A stretch of DNA of 64,000 bases from Paenibacillus cremeus (GCF_007786445.1 NZ_VNJI01000005.1:124001-188000), one strand, 5' to 3'; shown: positions 26,652-35,254, numbered from the stretch's first letter. A program made the numbers and translations. Notes: generated from the sequence alone by a model not told the origin.

Positions 26652-28327
26652 CATGACTTATGCAGTTCGAGGTAATCCTTGGTAAATGTCTGGTTTTGGA
26701 GTAGCCCAAAGAAGCATCAAATAATGCTCCGGCCAAAATAGTTCAATGAGTCTTGCAAATTGCTGCACTTGTGTGTCACAATCTATAGAGATTCGCTGAA
26801 TGCCCTTGTGGTTGTTTACGCGGACCTGACAACGAGTGTGGAAGAGGCCACGAACCATTTCGCCGTGGGTGTAGCCTTCATCATCACTCGTTTTTTCTTT
26901 GTTCAGTTCAAAGAGTGCGACCGCTAATAAGGTTTCTGCGGCAAACAATAGCTCGAAATGGGCGTGGTGGTGCGCCTCGGATTCAGAATGGCATTTCTCA
27001 AAAGCCAATTCCTGTTTTGCAGCGCGAAAGAACACTTCGATGCGCCAGCGCTTGGCATAGGTTTTCACCACGTCTTTCGGAACATCGTAGCGATTGCTAA
27101 TCAACAAATATGCGCCTTTGTAAGTGGCCGGATCTTCTTCTTGTTCCGCTTGAATCGAGTCTGATTCCGTAAACTCATCTTCCTTCAATCGCATGGCAAC
27201 AACAGCGGCAACCTGAACATAGCGTTGCTTGGTCACTTGTTTTCCTTTCCGGTTGACCGTTGTGTACGGACGCTTCATGTAGATGCCCGGTATCGAAATG
27301 GAACTGAGGCCGGATGTTGCTTGACGTGCCAGTTGCTTAAAGACTTCACGGATCAGCATGACCGGAGTCAGCGGCACGTAACGTTCCCGGCGGGTGCCAG
27401 GTTCGATGACTTTACGGAACAAAGCCGTGTTGCGCTTGGCCTTGGTGACCCAATCAAAGTTATTCTCTTCTAGGAACGAGAAGAAATGCTTGCACAGGTA
27501 CCAGCGATCCATGGCTACCCACAATCGGCTCGAAACGGATTCACGCAGCATGAGCAGCATCTGCTTGGCTAAATCGATTTTGGTAAGACCTTCTCCTTTC
27601 GTTTCGGGCTTGTGCCAGATCCGGTAAAACAACGGATACTCCAATCCACTTTTCAGAACGGCCTGTAAGACCACCAGATTCGTTGCCCAAACATAGACTT
27701 TGGTGGAGTGGTCATAAAGCCAACTCAGAAACGGAAGCTTTTTGGCAAAAGGATGTGCGCTATGGGTGTCATCGAGATTCACGACATCCCCATTGGCAAG
27801 CGCAGTCAAAGGATCTTGCTGCAAGCGCGCGACACGTTTTTTTCCGAATGTCGTCCAAGCGAAGCCCTTTGTAAAGAAGCGACTTAAGGTGTACTGCGCA
27901 AGTTTCCAAGGCTGGAACATCGCCTTGAGCAAAGCATCTTTGTCGGCCAACTGCGCCATCTGAACGACGGAGGGGCAATTGGAAACGAGACCGACAACAT
28001 AGAGGAAGCAAATTAACCATGAAGGAGTACCATTGCGTTTCATAATACCGGATTGAGTAAGCAGCAGAGAGAAGTCAAATCGATCCCATAATCTCTTCAG
28101 AATGGGTGCCCCGGCACATTCGCTGTGATTCAATGGTTTAAACTTCGGTTTTTGCAACGCTGACATTGGGAAATCACCTATAATCTTGAAGATATACCCG
28201 TTTTAAAAGGTATCCTTTGCGATTATTGGGGTGTTTCTGAAAAGTCAAGTGGTTTCTATGGATTTCGAGTAAATTTTTATGAAACTTATGCATTTACCAT
28301 CAATTGGGATGAACTGCATAAGTCATG
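26652..28327 (-). mobile_element. IS4-family insertion sequence, 1676 bp
   Basis: The ends are 17-bp perfect inverted repeats (CATGACTTATGCAGTTC at 26652-26668, its complement at 28311-28327). They are flanked by the 7-bp direct repeat ACTTAAA (26645-26651 and 28328-28334), the target duplication. Removing the element with one repeat restores the permease reading frame exactly. One transposase gene fills it. Clean ends and an intact transposase point to a recent insertion. Confidence 0.93.
26658..28166 (-). CDS. IS4-family DDE transposase
   Basis: This is a 502-residue transposase with the catalytic layout of the family: first Asp in VVNLDDTHSAHPF, second in WVAMDRWYLCKHF, and the YREK-like block YAKRWRIEVFFRAAKQELAFEKC carrying the Glu. 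The full length appears intact. The stop codon lies inside the left inverted repeat, so element end and gene end overlap. There is no neighbouring accessory gene. Confidence 0.93.
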   Translation of the reverse strand: MSALQKPKFKPLNHSECAGAPILKRLWDRFDFSLLLTQSGIMKRNGTPSWLICFLYVVGLVSNCPSVVQMAQLADKDALLKAMFQPWKLAQYTLSRFFTKGFAWTTFGKKRVARLQQDPLTALANGDVVNLDDTHSAHPFAKKLPFLSWLYDHSTKVYVWATNLVVLQAVLKSGLEYPLFYRIWHKPETKGEGLTKIDLAKQMLLMLRESVSSRLWVAMDRWYLCKHFFSFLEENNFDWVTKAKRNTALFRKVIEPGTRRERYVPLTPVMLIREVFKQLARQATSGLSSISIPGIYMKRPYTTVNRKGKQVTKQRYVQVAAVVAMRLKEDEFTESDSIQAEQEEDPATYKGAYLLISNRYDVPKDVVKTYAKRWRIEVFFRAAKQELAFEKCHSESEAHHHAHFELLFAAETLLAVALFELNKEKTSDDEGYTHGEMVRGLFHTRCQVRVNNHKGIQRISIDCDTQVQQFARLIELFWPEHYLMLLWATPKPDIYQGLPRTA

Positions 28328-28619
28328 ACTTAAACATAATGATGTAAATTACCGGAAGCAGAAGCAGCAAATGCAGCCTCCAGCCCTTGCGAAGGTGGCG
28401 GATCACCGTCATTCGGGTCTTCATGCTCCGGAGCTCCGGATCCGATACCGCATCTCCACATCACCTCATTATCGCAGGAATCAAGTCAAGGGGGCGCTCC
28501 CTACGATCAGCTTACCGCGTGCGGCTGGTGCCGTAAATTTGGCATCGCTTACATTCGTGTGCACATTCTTAGAATGACAATCGCCTTTTTCTTGGATCCG
28601 TTGGCGTCATCTTAGAATA

Positions 28620-31034
28620 TTATTCCGGGGCGCTGCGATAGGCGGTCGCATTGATGCCGTTATGTTTCTTGAACGCGCGGCAAAACGTGTTGGACGAGTT
28701 GTATCCGACCTTCGTCGCCACCTCGTGGATCGGGATCGTCGTCTCACGCAGTAGCTGCTCTGCTTGCCTCATCCGCAGCTTGAGCAAATAATCAGAGAAG
28801 GTCGTGCCGGACTGCTCTTTGAAAAATTGCGATAAATAGTTCTCGGAAATATGGAAACGCTCCGCGGCATCGGCTACTCCGAAGCTGCTGCGGACATACG
28901 AGGCTTCCATGTAGGCGACGATTTTGTCGTAGAGCTGGCGGTTGTGGCTTTTTTTCGTGGTGCGGACGGAGTCGCAAAGCATGCCGTAGTGATCCACGAT
29001 CGTGCGGAAGCATCGCTCCGCTTCGTCGGACGTTTCTACGGCGGGAAGCGCCCTCCGGTCCAGCGGGGCGGACATTTCGTCGGTGAGCTTGACCAGGCCT
29101 CCCCAAGCTTCGTAGAGGAATAAACGCAGCTTGTCTAGCGGCAGTCGGCGCTCCTGGGTATTGCGCTCATACAGCTCCTGCAGCAGGCGGACGACCTCCG
29201 CTTTGTCCCCCGTTTTCGCCAGGTTCCTCAATTGCTGAGCGATCGGAATCGGAAAATAATACCCGTCGCTCGCGGCGGGAAGCTGACCGTACCAGTAGAG
29301 CTGGGCTCCACCGCTCCGGCTTTGGGCGTTCAAGGCGAGGCAGGCCTCCTCGAACGAGCGGCGAGCGTCCAGCAGTTCGTTCACCATGCTGCCGACGCCG
29401 ATGATCGGCACCAGGTGGTATTCTTGGCGGAGATGCTCGCTTAGCAGCGTGAGGAGCTGCTGAAGCTCGTCGGTGGCGGATTCGGACAAGTTCAAGCTCG
29501 TCAAGAAGGCGATTTTGCCCTTGGACATTTCGTACAAATAAGCGCGACCAGCGATCGCTTCGGATGCCGCTTCCATCAGCATGATGCTGTAGGTATCGAC
29601 GTCGCTGCTGCTTATGTGGCTAATGCTCTTGCTGGACTGGGGCTGAAGCGTTTGAAGAGTTTGAAGCGTCTGAAGGACGAACACCGCATACCTATGCGCT
29701 TGGTAGTCCATGCCCGTATGCTTGAACAGCGCAAACATTTCCCTGGGACTGGCATAGTCCCCTTTAAACAGCTTGCCGAGCACCGCCGACCGCAGCAGCG
29801 GCAGCTGGCTCTGCATGTTCGATTTCAGTTCTTCGTTATGAATCATTAAAGTGGATAATGTGTCTTGTATCAAATCGTACACATCCGCGGGCTTCCCATT
29901 ATCCGCCCCCAACCGCTCACCGATGATCGCTACCAGCTTTCGCACCGGACGGCTGTTGTGATACGCCAGCAACGAAGAGATGAGCAGCGCCGCCAAGAGG
30001 CCCAGCGTGATCACGGCCCACGTGATGCGCTTGATGTAATTCACTTTTTCGAGCACCACATGCGTGGGCTGGGCTGCGACATACTTCCACCCGTTGTACT
30101 CGGAGGTCGTGTAGGTGATCATCATCCGCTGTCCGCGCATCATTTTCTCGACCACGCCGCTGTTCCGATCCCAATCTAAGGGCGCCGCGGGCGGAACGCT
30201 CCCGTCCGACGAAATGCTGCTGATGATCGCTCCTGTCTCATCCGCAATATAAGCCCAGCCGCCTTCGGACATGTTGAAGCCGCTAAGCAGCTTTTGGATT
30301 TCCGAATTTTGAATCAGCACCAGGATCGCGCCCTTCTGGGCAATCGGGTAGCCGAGCGAATGCACGTGAGTCACCATCATGTAGGGCTTGCCCTCCAGCG
30401 TGACGGCTTGCGCAGGCCAATAGTCGTGATGATGATATGTATTCATGATGCCGTTCGCCCACTGCCTGTAATTCAACTGGTTGTAGCTCAAGATTTTGCC
30501 GTAAAACTCCCCCATCTCATAAATGGAGCTGGACGACATCACAATCCCGCTGTTCTTGAACAGCAAGTAGTAGCGGTAAATAAAGCTGTTGGACATGCTG
30601 TAGTTAATCACATTTTTCTGCGTGTCGAGGATGCGGTACGTATTGGCCCCTTCGAAGGGGTCCCGCAGCTGCATGAACAGATTCACCTTCGGATCGGTCG
30701 TCACCTGCTGCACGATCGTATCGATCTCACCAAGCCGGCGGCTGAGCGCCTGCTTCGTCTGCTCCAGCAGCGACATGTTGCTGTTCACGACCTCCGCTTC
30801 CAGCAGGGATACGGTTTTATAGTAGGCAAAGAACCCGATAAACAGCGGAATCAGCATCACCAGCATGTACGGAAGCAGGAACCGGATGACAATGCCCGGC
30901 TTGCCTGCTCGATGGATCGCTGCACGCGCTATACCGCATTCCCCCTCGTGAAAGCGTCTACTTCCATTATTATAAATATTAGCTTTGCGGATAAACGATA
31001 CCTTGGCAGACCATCCCCTAAATAAAGAGAGCAA
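28620..31034 (-). CDS. membrane-anchored AraC-type regulator with extracellular sensor
   Basis: This one-component regulator has up to 804 residues. It has a membrane segment (LLPYMLVMLIPLFIGFFAYY, near residue 60), an extracellular dCACHE-like sensor of about 270 residues, a second membrane segment (ITWAVITLGLLAALLISSLL), a cytoplasmic linker and a C-terminal AraC domain (FHISENYLSQFFKEQSGTTF, EVATKVGYNSSNTFCRAFKKHNG). The start is unclear: the frame opens with TTG at 31034 without a ribosome binding site, and the true start is probably closer to the first membrane segment. It faces the broken importer and sulfatase genes downstream, its likely targets. Confidence 0.88.
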   Translation of the reverse strand: MLSLFRGWSAKVSFIRKANIYNNGSRRFHEGECGIARAAIHRAGKPGIVIRFLLPYMLVMLIPLFIGFFAYYKTVSLLEAEVVNSNMSLLEQTKQALSRRLGEIDTIVQQVTTDPKVNLFMQLRDPFEGANTYRILDTQKNVINYSMSNSFIYRYYLLFKNSGIVMSSSSIYEMGEFYGKILSYNQLNYRQWANGIMNTYHHHDYWPAQAVTLEGKPYMMVTHVHSLGYPIAQKGAILVLIQNSEIQKLLSGFNMSEGGWAYIADETGAIISSISSDGSVPPAAPLDWDRNSGVVEKMMRGQRMMITYTTSEYNGWKYVAAQPTHVVLEKVNYIKRITWAVITLGLLAALLISSLLAYHNSRPVRKLVAIIGERLGADNGKPADVYDLIQDTLSTLMIHNEELKSNMQSQLPLLRSAVLGKLFKGDYASPREMFALFKHTGMDYQAHRYAVFVLQTLQTLQTLQPQSSKSISHISSSDVDTYSIMLMEAASEAIAGRAYLYEMSKGKIAFLTSLNLSESATDELQQLLTLLSEHLRQEYHLVPIIGVGSMVNELLDARRSFEEACLALNAQSRSGGAQLYWYGQLPAASDGYYFPIPIAQQLRNLAKTGDKAEVVRLLQELYERNTQERRLPLDKLRLFLYEAWGGLVKLTDEMSAPLDRRALPAVETSDEAERCFRTIVDHYGMLCDSVRTTKKSHNRQLYDKIVAYMEASYVRSSFGVADAAERFHISENYLSQFFKEQSGTTFSDYLLKLRMRQAEQLLRETTIPIHEVATKVGYNSSNTFCRAFKKHNGINATAYRSAPE

Positions 31035-31092
31035 TATGTACCCTATTTAAACCAGATCAAGATAGGAAATATTAAGCGTTCTATTCAAGAAA

Positions 31093-31125
31093 ACAAAGAA
31101 GCCCCCTTATTCTTTGGGGGCTTCT
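31093..31125 (-). terminator. terminator of the 53-residue gene
   Basis: AGAAGCCCCC and GGGGGCTTCT form a 10-bp stem with a 9-base loop, followed on the minus strand by TTGTTTTCTT. It is about 20 bases after the small gene's stop. Confidence 0.8.
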
Positions 31126-31147
31126 CTTCTGCATTTTGATGTTTTGA

Positions 31148-31309
31148 TTAATCCCTAATCAGTTCTTCATTTGCAAGTAGATAATATTCCTCTTGATCCG
31201 CCGCGTACACTAAAATACGTCCTTCTGTATCGGTGATCATGTTGGTTACATCGATTGGCGTGAGCGTTTTCAATTGGTATGTTCTTGTATGTATCACGTG
31301 GTATTTCAT
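31148..31309 (-). CDS. small protein of unknown function, 53 residues
   Basis: The frame opens with ATG 31309 after GGGAG at 8 bases, reads MKYHVIHTRTYQLKTLTPID and ends LLANEELIRD, followed at once by a good terminator. The start signal, terminator and ordinary codon use support a real gene. The sequence has no membrane segment and no motif I recognise; a short beta-rich fold is plausible (DTEGRILVYAADQEEYYLL). Confidence 0.7.
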   Translation of the reverse strand: MKYHVIHTRTYQLKTLTPIDVTNMITDTEGRILVYAADQEEYYLLANEELIRD

Positions 31310-31507
31310 CTAAATACTCCCTTTAATGACGTTTCTTTTATCATATTGGGATTATTATTAGATGGCTAGATGTTAATATTGGAAAAGGACCTCGTCACCT
31401 ACGACAACGAGTTCGATGCTTGTCCTCCTCCAGAAAAAAGCCCGTTGGTAACCAATCATTCAATGATGTCATAAAATAAATTCAACATGGGCGGGAGGTC
31501 TTTTACC

Positions 31508-31954
31508 ATGCATGACAGTGGTCCGTTAGTTGGCATTCAAACTGAGAAGCTGCTTGAAGTCATCCAAAAGAGTGCCGTGTTGTTAAAGCTTTATGAATCG
31601 TTAATAATGAAGGCCCCTACCGAGGCCGATAAGAAAAAGCTACAGCAAATGCATGCGGAGAGCTCCAAAGCCCTATCAGATTCAGCCTCATTGTACACGA
31701 AATTAACCGGAAGTCCGCCAACTCTTTTACCCGTAACCGTACCGTTTTTTTCAAAATATGTCGACGGGATCGAAATGGCCATCCTTTATAATATTTACAT
31801 TTCTAGGCTGTATGTGCTATTGATGTCTACGGTCGTACCCGATTTGTTAAGTTTAGTTTTAAGAATCTCTTCGGAAAAAAACGCTCAAGCCGCAAATTTA
31901 AATTTTATATATGCAGCTCATTTAGGCGGTAAAGAAGAATTAATTCATTTATAA
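31508..31954 (+). CDS. ferritin-like paralogue 1, unknown function
   Basis: 148 residues from ATG 31508, chosen because GGGAGGT is 7 bases upstream. Long amphipathic helices, with pattern SLYTKLTGSPPTLLP followed by a Tyr-Val-Asp-Gly-Ile-Glu segment, resemble the rubrerythrin-like small proteins of Bacillus and Paenibacillus, but no ExxH metal motif is seen. It is the first of three tandem paralogues that share the opening (GxxxGI/VxxE) and the loop between helices. The function is unknown; a structural spore or stress role is only a guess. Confidence 0.75.
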   Translation: MHDSGPLVGIQTEKLLEVIQKSAVLLKLYESLIMKAPTEADKKKLQQMHAESSKALSDSASLYTKLTGSPPTLLPVTVPFFSKYVDGIEMAILYNIYISRLYVLLMSTVVPDLLSLVLRISSEKNAQAANLNFIYAAHLGGKEELIHL

Positions 31955-31969
31955 GCAGGTGGTCTTCAA

Positions 31970-32485
31970 GTGAATCATTGCGGAACAATCTATGGCGTCT
32001 CTTTAGAAACACTACAAGAACAGGCTAAGCTGCTCCTTGAAATCAACGGATATTACGATCAACTGATTGGCATGGCCCCCGACCAGGAACAATCAGATCT
32101 TTTAAAGCGGCTGATCACTGAAAATACCGTTAACATTAACAGAATCCGTCAGTTGTATCTTGCTATTTCTTGTAACGAGTTACAAATCCCACCTGTAAAA
32201 CCACCCCATGTAACAGATTACTTAGAAGGTCTGAGTAAAGTAAGATCGCTGGAGGTGGATATTCTCCCCAAGTTTGTAAAAATGTATCTAGGAGCTCCAA
32301 ACATCTACTATACGAATGAGTTTACAAGTATCAGGAGCATTATTGCTTTTCTCGCAGCTACCCCCTTTCTGCATGGATCTTTGCTGCAATACTTGATTAC
32401 TAAAAATTTGTTCCCAAACGGGGGTGAAAATCGATATGACCCCATGCGGCAAAATGCTGGGAATTACTCCAGAACAAATCATTGA
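31970..32485 (+). CDS. ferritin-like paralogue 2, unknown function
   Basis: 171 residues from GTG 31970 (AGGTGG 7 bases before), 15 bases after paralogue 1. The N-terminal MNHCGTIYGVSLETLQE and helix YYDQLIGMAPDQEQSDLLKRL closely match rubrerythrin-like proteins. Where those have E-H metal ligands this protein has Asn-Thr-Val-Asn-Ile-Asn. The C-terminal 20 residues overlap the next gene and look like extra tail. No membrane segment or signal peptide. Confidence 0.75.
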   Translation: MNHCGTIYGVSLETLQEQAKLLLEINGYYDQLIGMAPDQEQSDLLKRLITENTVNINRIRQLYLAISCNELQIPPVKPPHVTDYLEGLSKVRSLEVDILPKFVKMYLGAPNIYYTNEFTSIRSIIAFLAATPFLHGSLLQYLITKNLFPNGGENRYDPMRQNAGNYSRTNH

Positions 32486-32888
32486 AAACTTGAAGTCGGT
32501 TATGGAATCCCAGAAGCATAATGAAAGGCTGCTTGCTTTAACTAAAGATCCCAGGCAGGCAGACATTATAAAGTCATTAATTCAGGATAACCAAATAAAC
32601 ATTGATACATTAAAAGATTTATACAGGCAAATGACATGCGATCCGCTAGTGCTTCCCTCCACGGCCGAACCGACATTTACAAGCTATTTGGAAGGAATTA
32701 AACTGGCGATTATGCAGAAAGTTAAACAATTCGATCGTTTGTTGTACCTCTACTACACCACTACCTCGGAAACCATCCAAAAGGTTATCCTTTTTCAAGC
32801 ATCTTTAATCTTAGTTCATTTGAGATACCTGGATTATCTGCTTGTTAAAAACTCAAGCCAGTTATCTACGAACTCGGCACTTGCATGA
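32436..32888 (+). CDS. ferritin-like paralogue 3, unknown function
   Basis: 150 residues from ATG 32436, with GGGGGTG 9 bases upstream. It overlaps the end of paralogue 2 by 50 bases in another frame. MTPCGKMLGITPEQIIE matches the start of paralogue 2, DLYRQMTCDPLVLP matches its inter-helix loop, and YLEGIKLAIMQKV its third helix. Metal ligands are again absent. The three genes form one transcription unit that converges with a two-gene membrane-protein unit. Confidence 0.75.
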   Translation: MTPCGKMLGITPEQIIENLKSVMESQKHNERLLALTKDPRQADIIKSLIQDNQINIDTLKDLYRQMTCDPLVLPSTAEPTFTSYLEGIKLAIMQKVKQFDRLLYLYYTTTSETIQKVILFQASLILVHLRYLDYLLVKNSSQLSTNSALA

Positions 32889-32895
32889 TTGGAAT

Positions 32896-33366
32896 TTATT
32901 TTTCCCCTGTCCTTGTTTCTCCAACTGAGATTGCCTTGTACTGCCACAAAACCTTTTGGATTTCTTCCGACTGAGTTTGCCTGCATTGTATGATGGCAAC
33001 CACTTCCGGTTTGGGATTACCGGGAGAGCGGGCTGTTTTTTGTTTATTACGCTTAACGAATACCACTCCTCCAAAACCTATCCCAAAACCTAAAATGGCA
33101 TAAAGCAACCCCCAAATGATTGGGCCTAATTTGAATACAAAACCAACGCTTGCCCCAATCACACCGAAAGCTGTGGCCAGAGCCATGCCAACTTCAAACG
33201 CCCGGGAATTTCGCTCCTCGGATTTGAATATGATTTGTCTTGGATCTAGTGGATAGAGCTTCATCGGTATGACAAGAATTTCACTGTGTTCAACACCCAT
33301 TTTTTCCAAAACGGCTAATGCTTCTTCCAGTTCCAAGGTTTGTTCAAATGTGCTGACTAGTAGCAT
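32896..33366 (-). CDS. small membrane protein of unknown function
   Basis: 156 residues from ATG 33366 (GGGAGGAG 3 bases upstream; the longer frame to 33465 lies inside the upstream gene). The N-terminal 60 residues read like an alpha/beta domain (EALAVLEKMGVEHSEILVIPM), then two adjacent membrane segments (residues about 68-110, rich in Gly), a basic loop and a soluble tail. The layout recalls general stress proteins with a GlsB/DUF1269-like hairpin. It overlaps the upstream membrane-protein gene by 23 bases, so the two are coupled. Confidence 0.7.
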   Translation of the reverse strand: MLLVSTFEQTLELEEALAVLEKMGVEHSEILVIPMKLYPLDPRQIIFKSEERNSRAFEVGMALATAFGVIGASVGFVFKLGPIIWGLLYAILGFGIGFGGVVFVKRNKQKTARSPGNPKPEVVAIIQCRQTQSEEIQKVLWQYKAISVGETRTGEK

Positions 33367-34165
33367 ATTCTCCTCCCGCTGAAGAGAAAATGCGGATATT
33401 CTCTCCCTTATAGCGTTCTTCAAAATATTGCTTTTGTTCAACCATGAACAGATGGTTTTGGTCAATGGCTAAAGTGTATCCGTAATAAACCGAACCCCCG
33501 AGGACCGATGGCATATATAACAACCACTGCGCGTTTAACACGGCAATCGATTCTTCGAAGCGTCCGAAAAACAGCAAAAATATCGAATCGTAAAAATTCG
33601 ACATTGAGGCAAAGATCCACCACCAAACGATGTTATAAATCCCAAGTGCGACTTTTTGGTTGTACAATAGCCCCAGTCCGGGAAAAGCCAATGACCAAAA
33701 TGCCCCCATGATTGGGTTTTTTCTTTCTAGGTACTGAATCTCCACTGGATGAATGACCACTGGCTTGATTCGGGCATTTTCAAGCTCCGCCAAATGACTA
33801 ACCCGGTTGTTTGTGAGTGTGGAGCGATAAGAGTTCCATAAAGTGAAAATATATACCACTAAATACCCATACATCCAACGGGGCTGCAGGGTTGCTTTTG
33901 CCATATCAAAACGGCCGCAAAACGAATACACCATTGCTTCGTTAAAGTGACTGAACAAATTAATAAAAACCTCTGCTAACGTGAGCAGAATGCCTCGTGC
34001 GTATTGACCTTGTAAAACTTTTCCGAAGCCGGAAAAGGAGGCAGCCCACCACAAAGCTAAATAGGGACTCCGCCTCCAAATATAAGTGATACCGTCAGCA
34101 CTGTGGAGCAAGCGCGGCCTTCTTGGTGTGTTGTCATTTTTCAAAAAGAATGGCCTCCAAATCAT
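33344..34165 (-). CDS. membrane protein with internal duplication, unknown function
   Basis: 273 residues. Two homologous membrane modules are visible. The first (residues about 35-115) has AASFSGFGKVLQGQ, a helix pair and CGRFDMAKATLQPRW. The second (about 150-230) has SLAFPGLGLLYNQ, a helix pair and FGRFEESIAVLNAQW. The loop between them is hydrophilic. The SFPGLGQLY-like motif occurs in many small integral membrane proteins of unknown role. It is coupled to the 156-residue membrane protein. Confidence 0.75.
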   Translation of the reverse strand: MIWRPFFLKNDNTPRRPRLLHSADGITYIWRRSPYLALWWAASFSGFGKVLQGQYARGILLTLAEVFINLFSHFNEAMVYSFCGRFDMAKATLQPRWMYGYLVVYIFTLWNSYRSTLTNNRVSHLAELENARIKPVVIHPVEIQYLERKNPIMGAFWSLAFPGLGLLYNQKVALGIYNIVWWWIFASMSNFYDSIFLLFFGRFEESIAVLNAQWLLYMPSVLGGSVYYGYTLAIDQNHLFMVEQKQYFEERYKGENIRIFSSAGGEYATSQHI

Positions 34166-34280
34166 TACACTTTATTATTATTATCTAATTTTATCCAGTA
34201 TTTATTCATTCGGCCACCGAATCACCCAGCCTCATTTCGCGGAATAACCTGAAGTAATTAGTTCGATGGAGGAATGAGTA

Positions 34281-35171
34281 ATGCACTCATACTATGGTAA
34301 TATCACGAAATGTGAATCTATACCCGTGGAGTTTCCGCTTCAATATCAACCGGGCCAGCCGGGGATTGAATCGCTTATGATTCCAAGACCGGTTTCGGAA
34401 AATCCCCAACACTTGGGGACGGGGAAATTACAAAATAAAGTAGCTATCATTACGGGGGGAGACAGCGGAATCGGACGCGCCGTCGCCTATTTGTTTGCCA
34501 AAGAAGGCGCAGACATCGCCATCGTTTACCTGAATGAGCATAGTGATGCTATGGAAACGATGGAGCGCATTCAGCAGCTGGGCCGCAGATGCTTGACGTT
34601 CGCCGGGGATATAGGCATCGAATCGTTTTGTCGACAGGTCGTCCAACAGACTTTATCCGAATTCGGCCGAATCGATACTTTAATTAATAACGCAGGAGAA
34701 CTTCATGTTCTGTTAAACTTTGAGCAATTGTCTGCAGAACAGCTGGAGCGTACATTCAGAACTAATGTTTTTTCTTATGTATATTTTGCAAAAGCGGTCG
34801 TCCCTTATATGAAAGCCGGAAGTACCATTATCAATACGAGCTCGATTGCGGCCTTCGAAGGCTTCCCCGGATTTGTCGATTATTCCGCTTCCAAAGGGGC
34901 CGTTTCCGCGTTCACCCGCGCCTTAGCGGTATCTCTGATCTATAAGGGCATCCGGGTGAATGCCGTTGCTCCGGGTACCGTTTGGACCCCTCTAACCGCT
35001 TCGTCGTATCCTCCCGAGGTCTATCAAACCTATGGCAGCATAACTTTGGTCAAACGAACCGCCCAGCCTGTAGAAATCGCTCCGGCCTATTTGTACTTGG
35101 CTTCCAGCGATTCTACCTATGTGGTCGGTCAAACGATTCATGTCAACGGAGGCGCGTATTTCGGACAATGA
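34281..35171 (+). CDS. short-chain dehydrogenase, general stress protein 39 type
   Basis: 296 residues. An N-terminal extension of about 50 residues (FPLQYQPGQPGIESLMIPRP) is characteristic of the YdaD/YhxC-like group. The Rossmann motif is TGGDSGIGRA, NNAG is present, and the catalytic residues are Ser in TSSIA and YxxxK in YSASKGA. The C-terminus ends GQTIHVNGGAYFG. The substrate is unknown; homologues in Bacillus respond to general stress. ATG 34281 has GGAGGAATG upstream. Confidence 0.92.
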   Translation: MHSYYGNITKCESIPVEFPLQYQPGQPGIESLMIPRPVSENPQHLGTGKLQNKVAIITGGDSGIGRAVAYLFAKEGADIAIVYLNEHSDAMETMERIQQLGRRCLTFAGDIGIESFCRQVVQQTLSEFGRIDTLINNAGELHVLLNFEQLSAEQLERTFRTNVFSYVYFAKAVVPYMKAGSTIINTSSIAAFEGFPGFVDYSASKGAVSAFTRALAVSLIYKGIRVNAVAPGTVWTPLTASSYPPEVYQTYGSITLVKRTAQPVEIAPAYLYLASSDSTYVVGQTIHVNGGAYFGQ

Positions 35172-35189
35172 CATAGAAGCCTCCTTTTT

Positions 35190-35223
35190 AAAAAAATAGA
35201 CTGTTGAGAAGTCTCAACAGTCT
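35190..35223 (-). terminator. terminator of the rhamnose operon
   Basis: A 12-bp perfect stem (AGACTGTTGAGA / TCTCAACAGTCT) with a 2-base loop, followed on the minus strand by ATTTTTTT. Confidence 0.88.
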
Positions 35224-35224
35224 G

Positions 35225-35250
35225 AGAGCTGCCTAATGGCAGCTCTTTCA
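35225..35250. terminator. second hairpin between convergent genes
   Basis: AGAGCTGCC-TAAT-GGCAGCTCT followed by TTTCA on the plus strand. It probably helps end the short-chain dehydrogenase transcript. Confidence 0.6.
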
Positions 35251-35254
35251 CATC

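Larger units (their letters stand above)
26532..28424 (-). pseudogene. LplB-type permease split by an insertion sequence and truncated
   Basis: The gene starts at ATG 28424 (MKTRMTVIRHLRKGW, then a hydrophobic stretch to IIMFK), is interrupted at 28327 by the IS element, and resumes at 26651 as YVPMYGAQIAFKDF and SPWVGLKHFSRFF, the family signature. It then ends at the deletion junction with the YtcP-type gene near 26540. Only about 70 of an expected 300 residues remain. Two independent lesions show the importer is dead. Confidence 0.9.

Noticed and set aside
28425..28619. Additional gene between the regulator and the broken permease
   Set aside because: No frame with a start signal was found; it is probably the promoter region of the permease operon.
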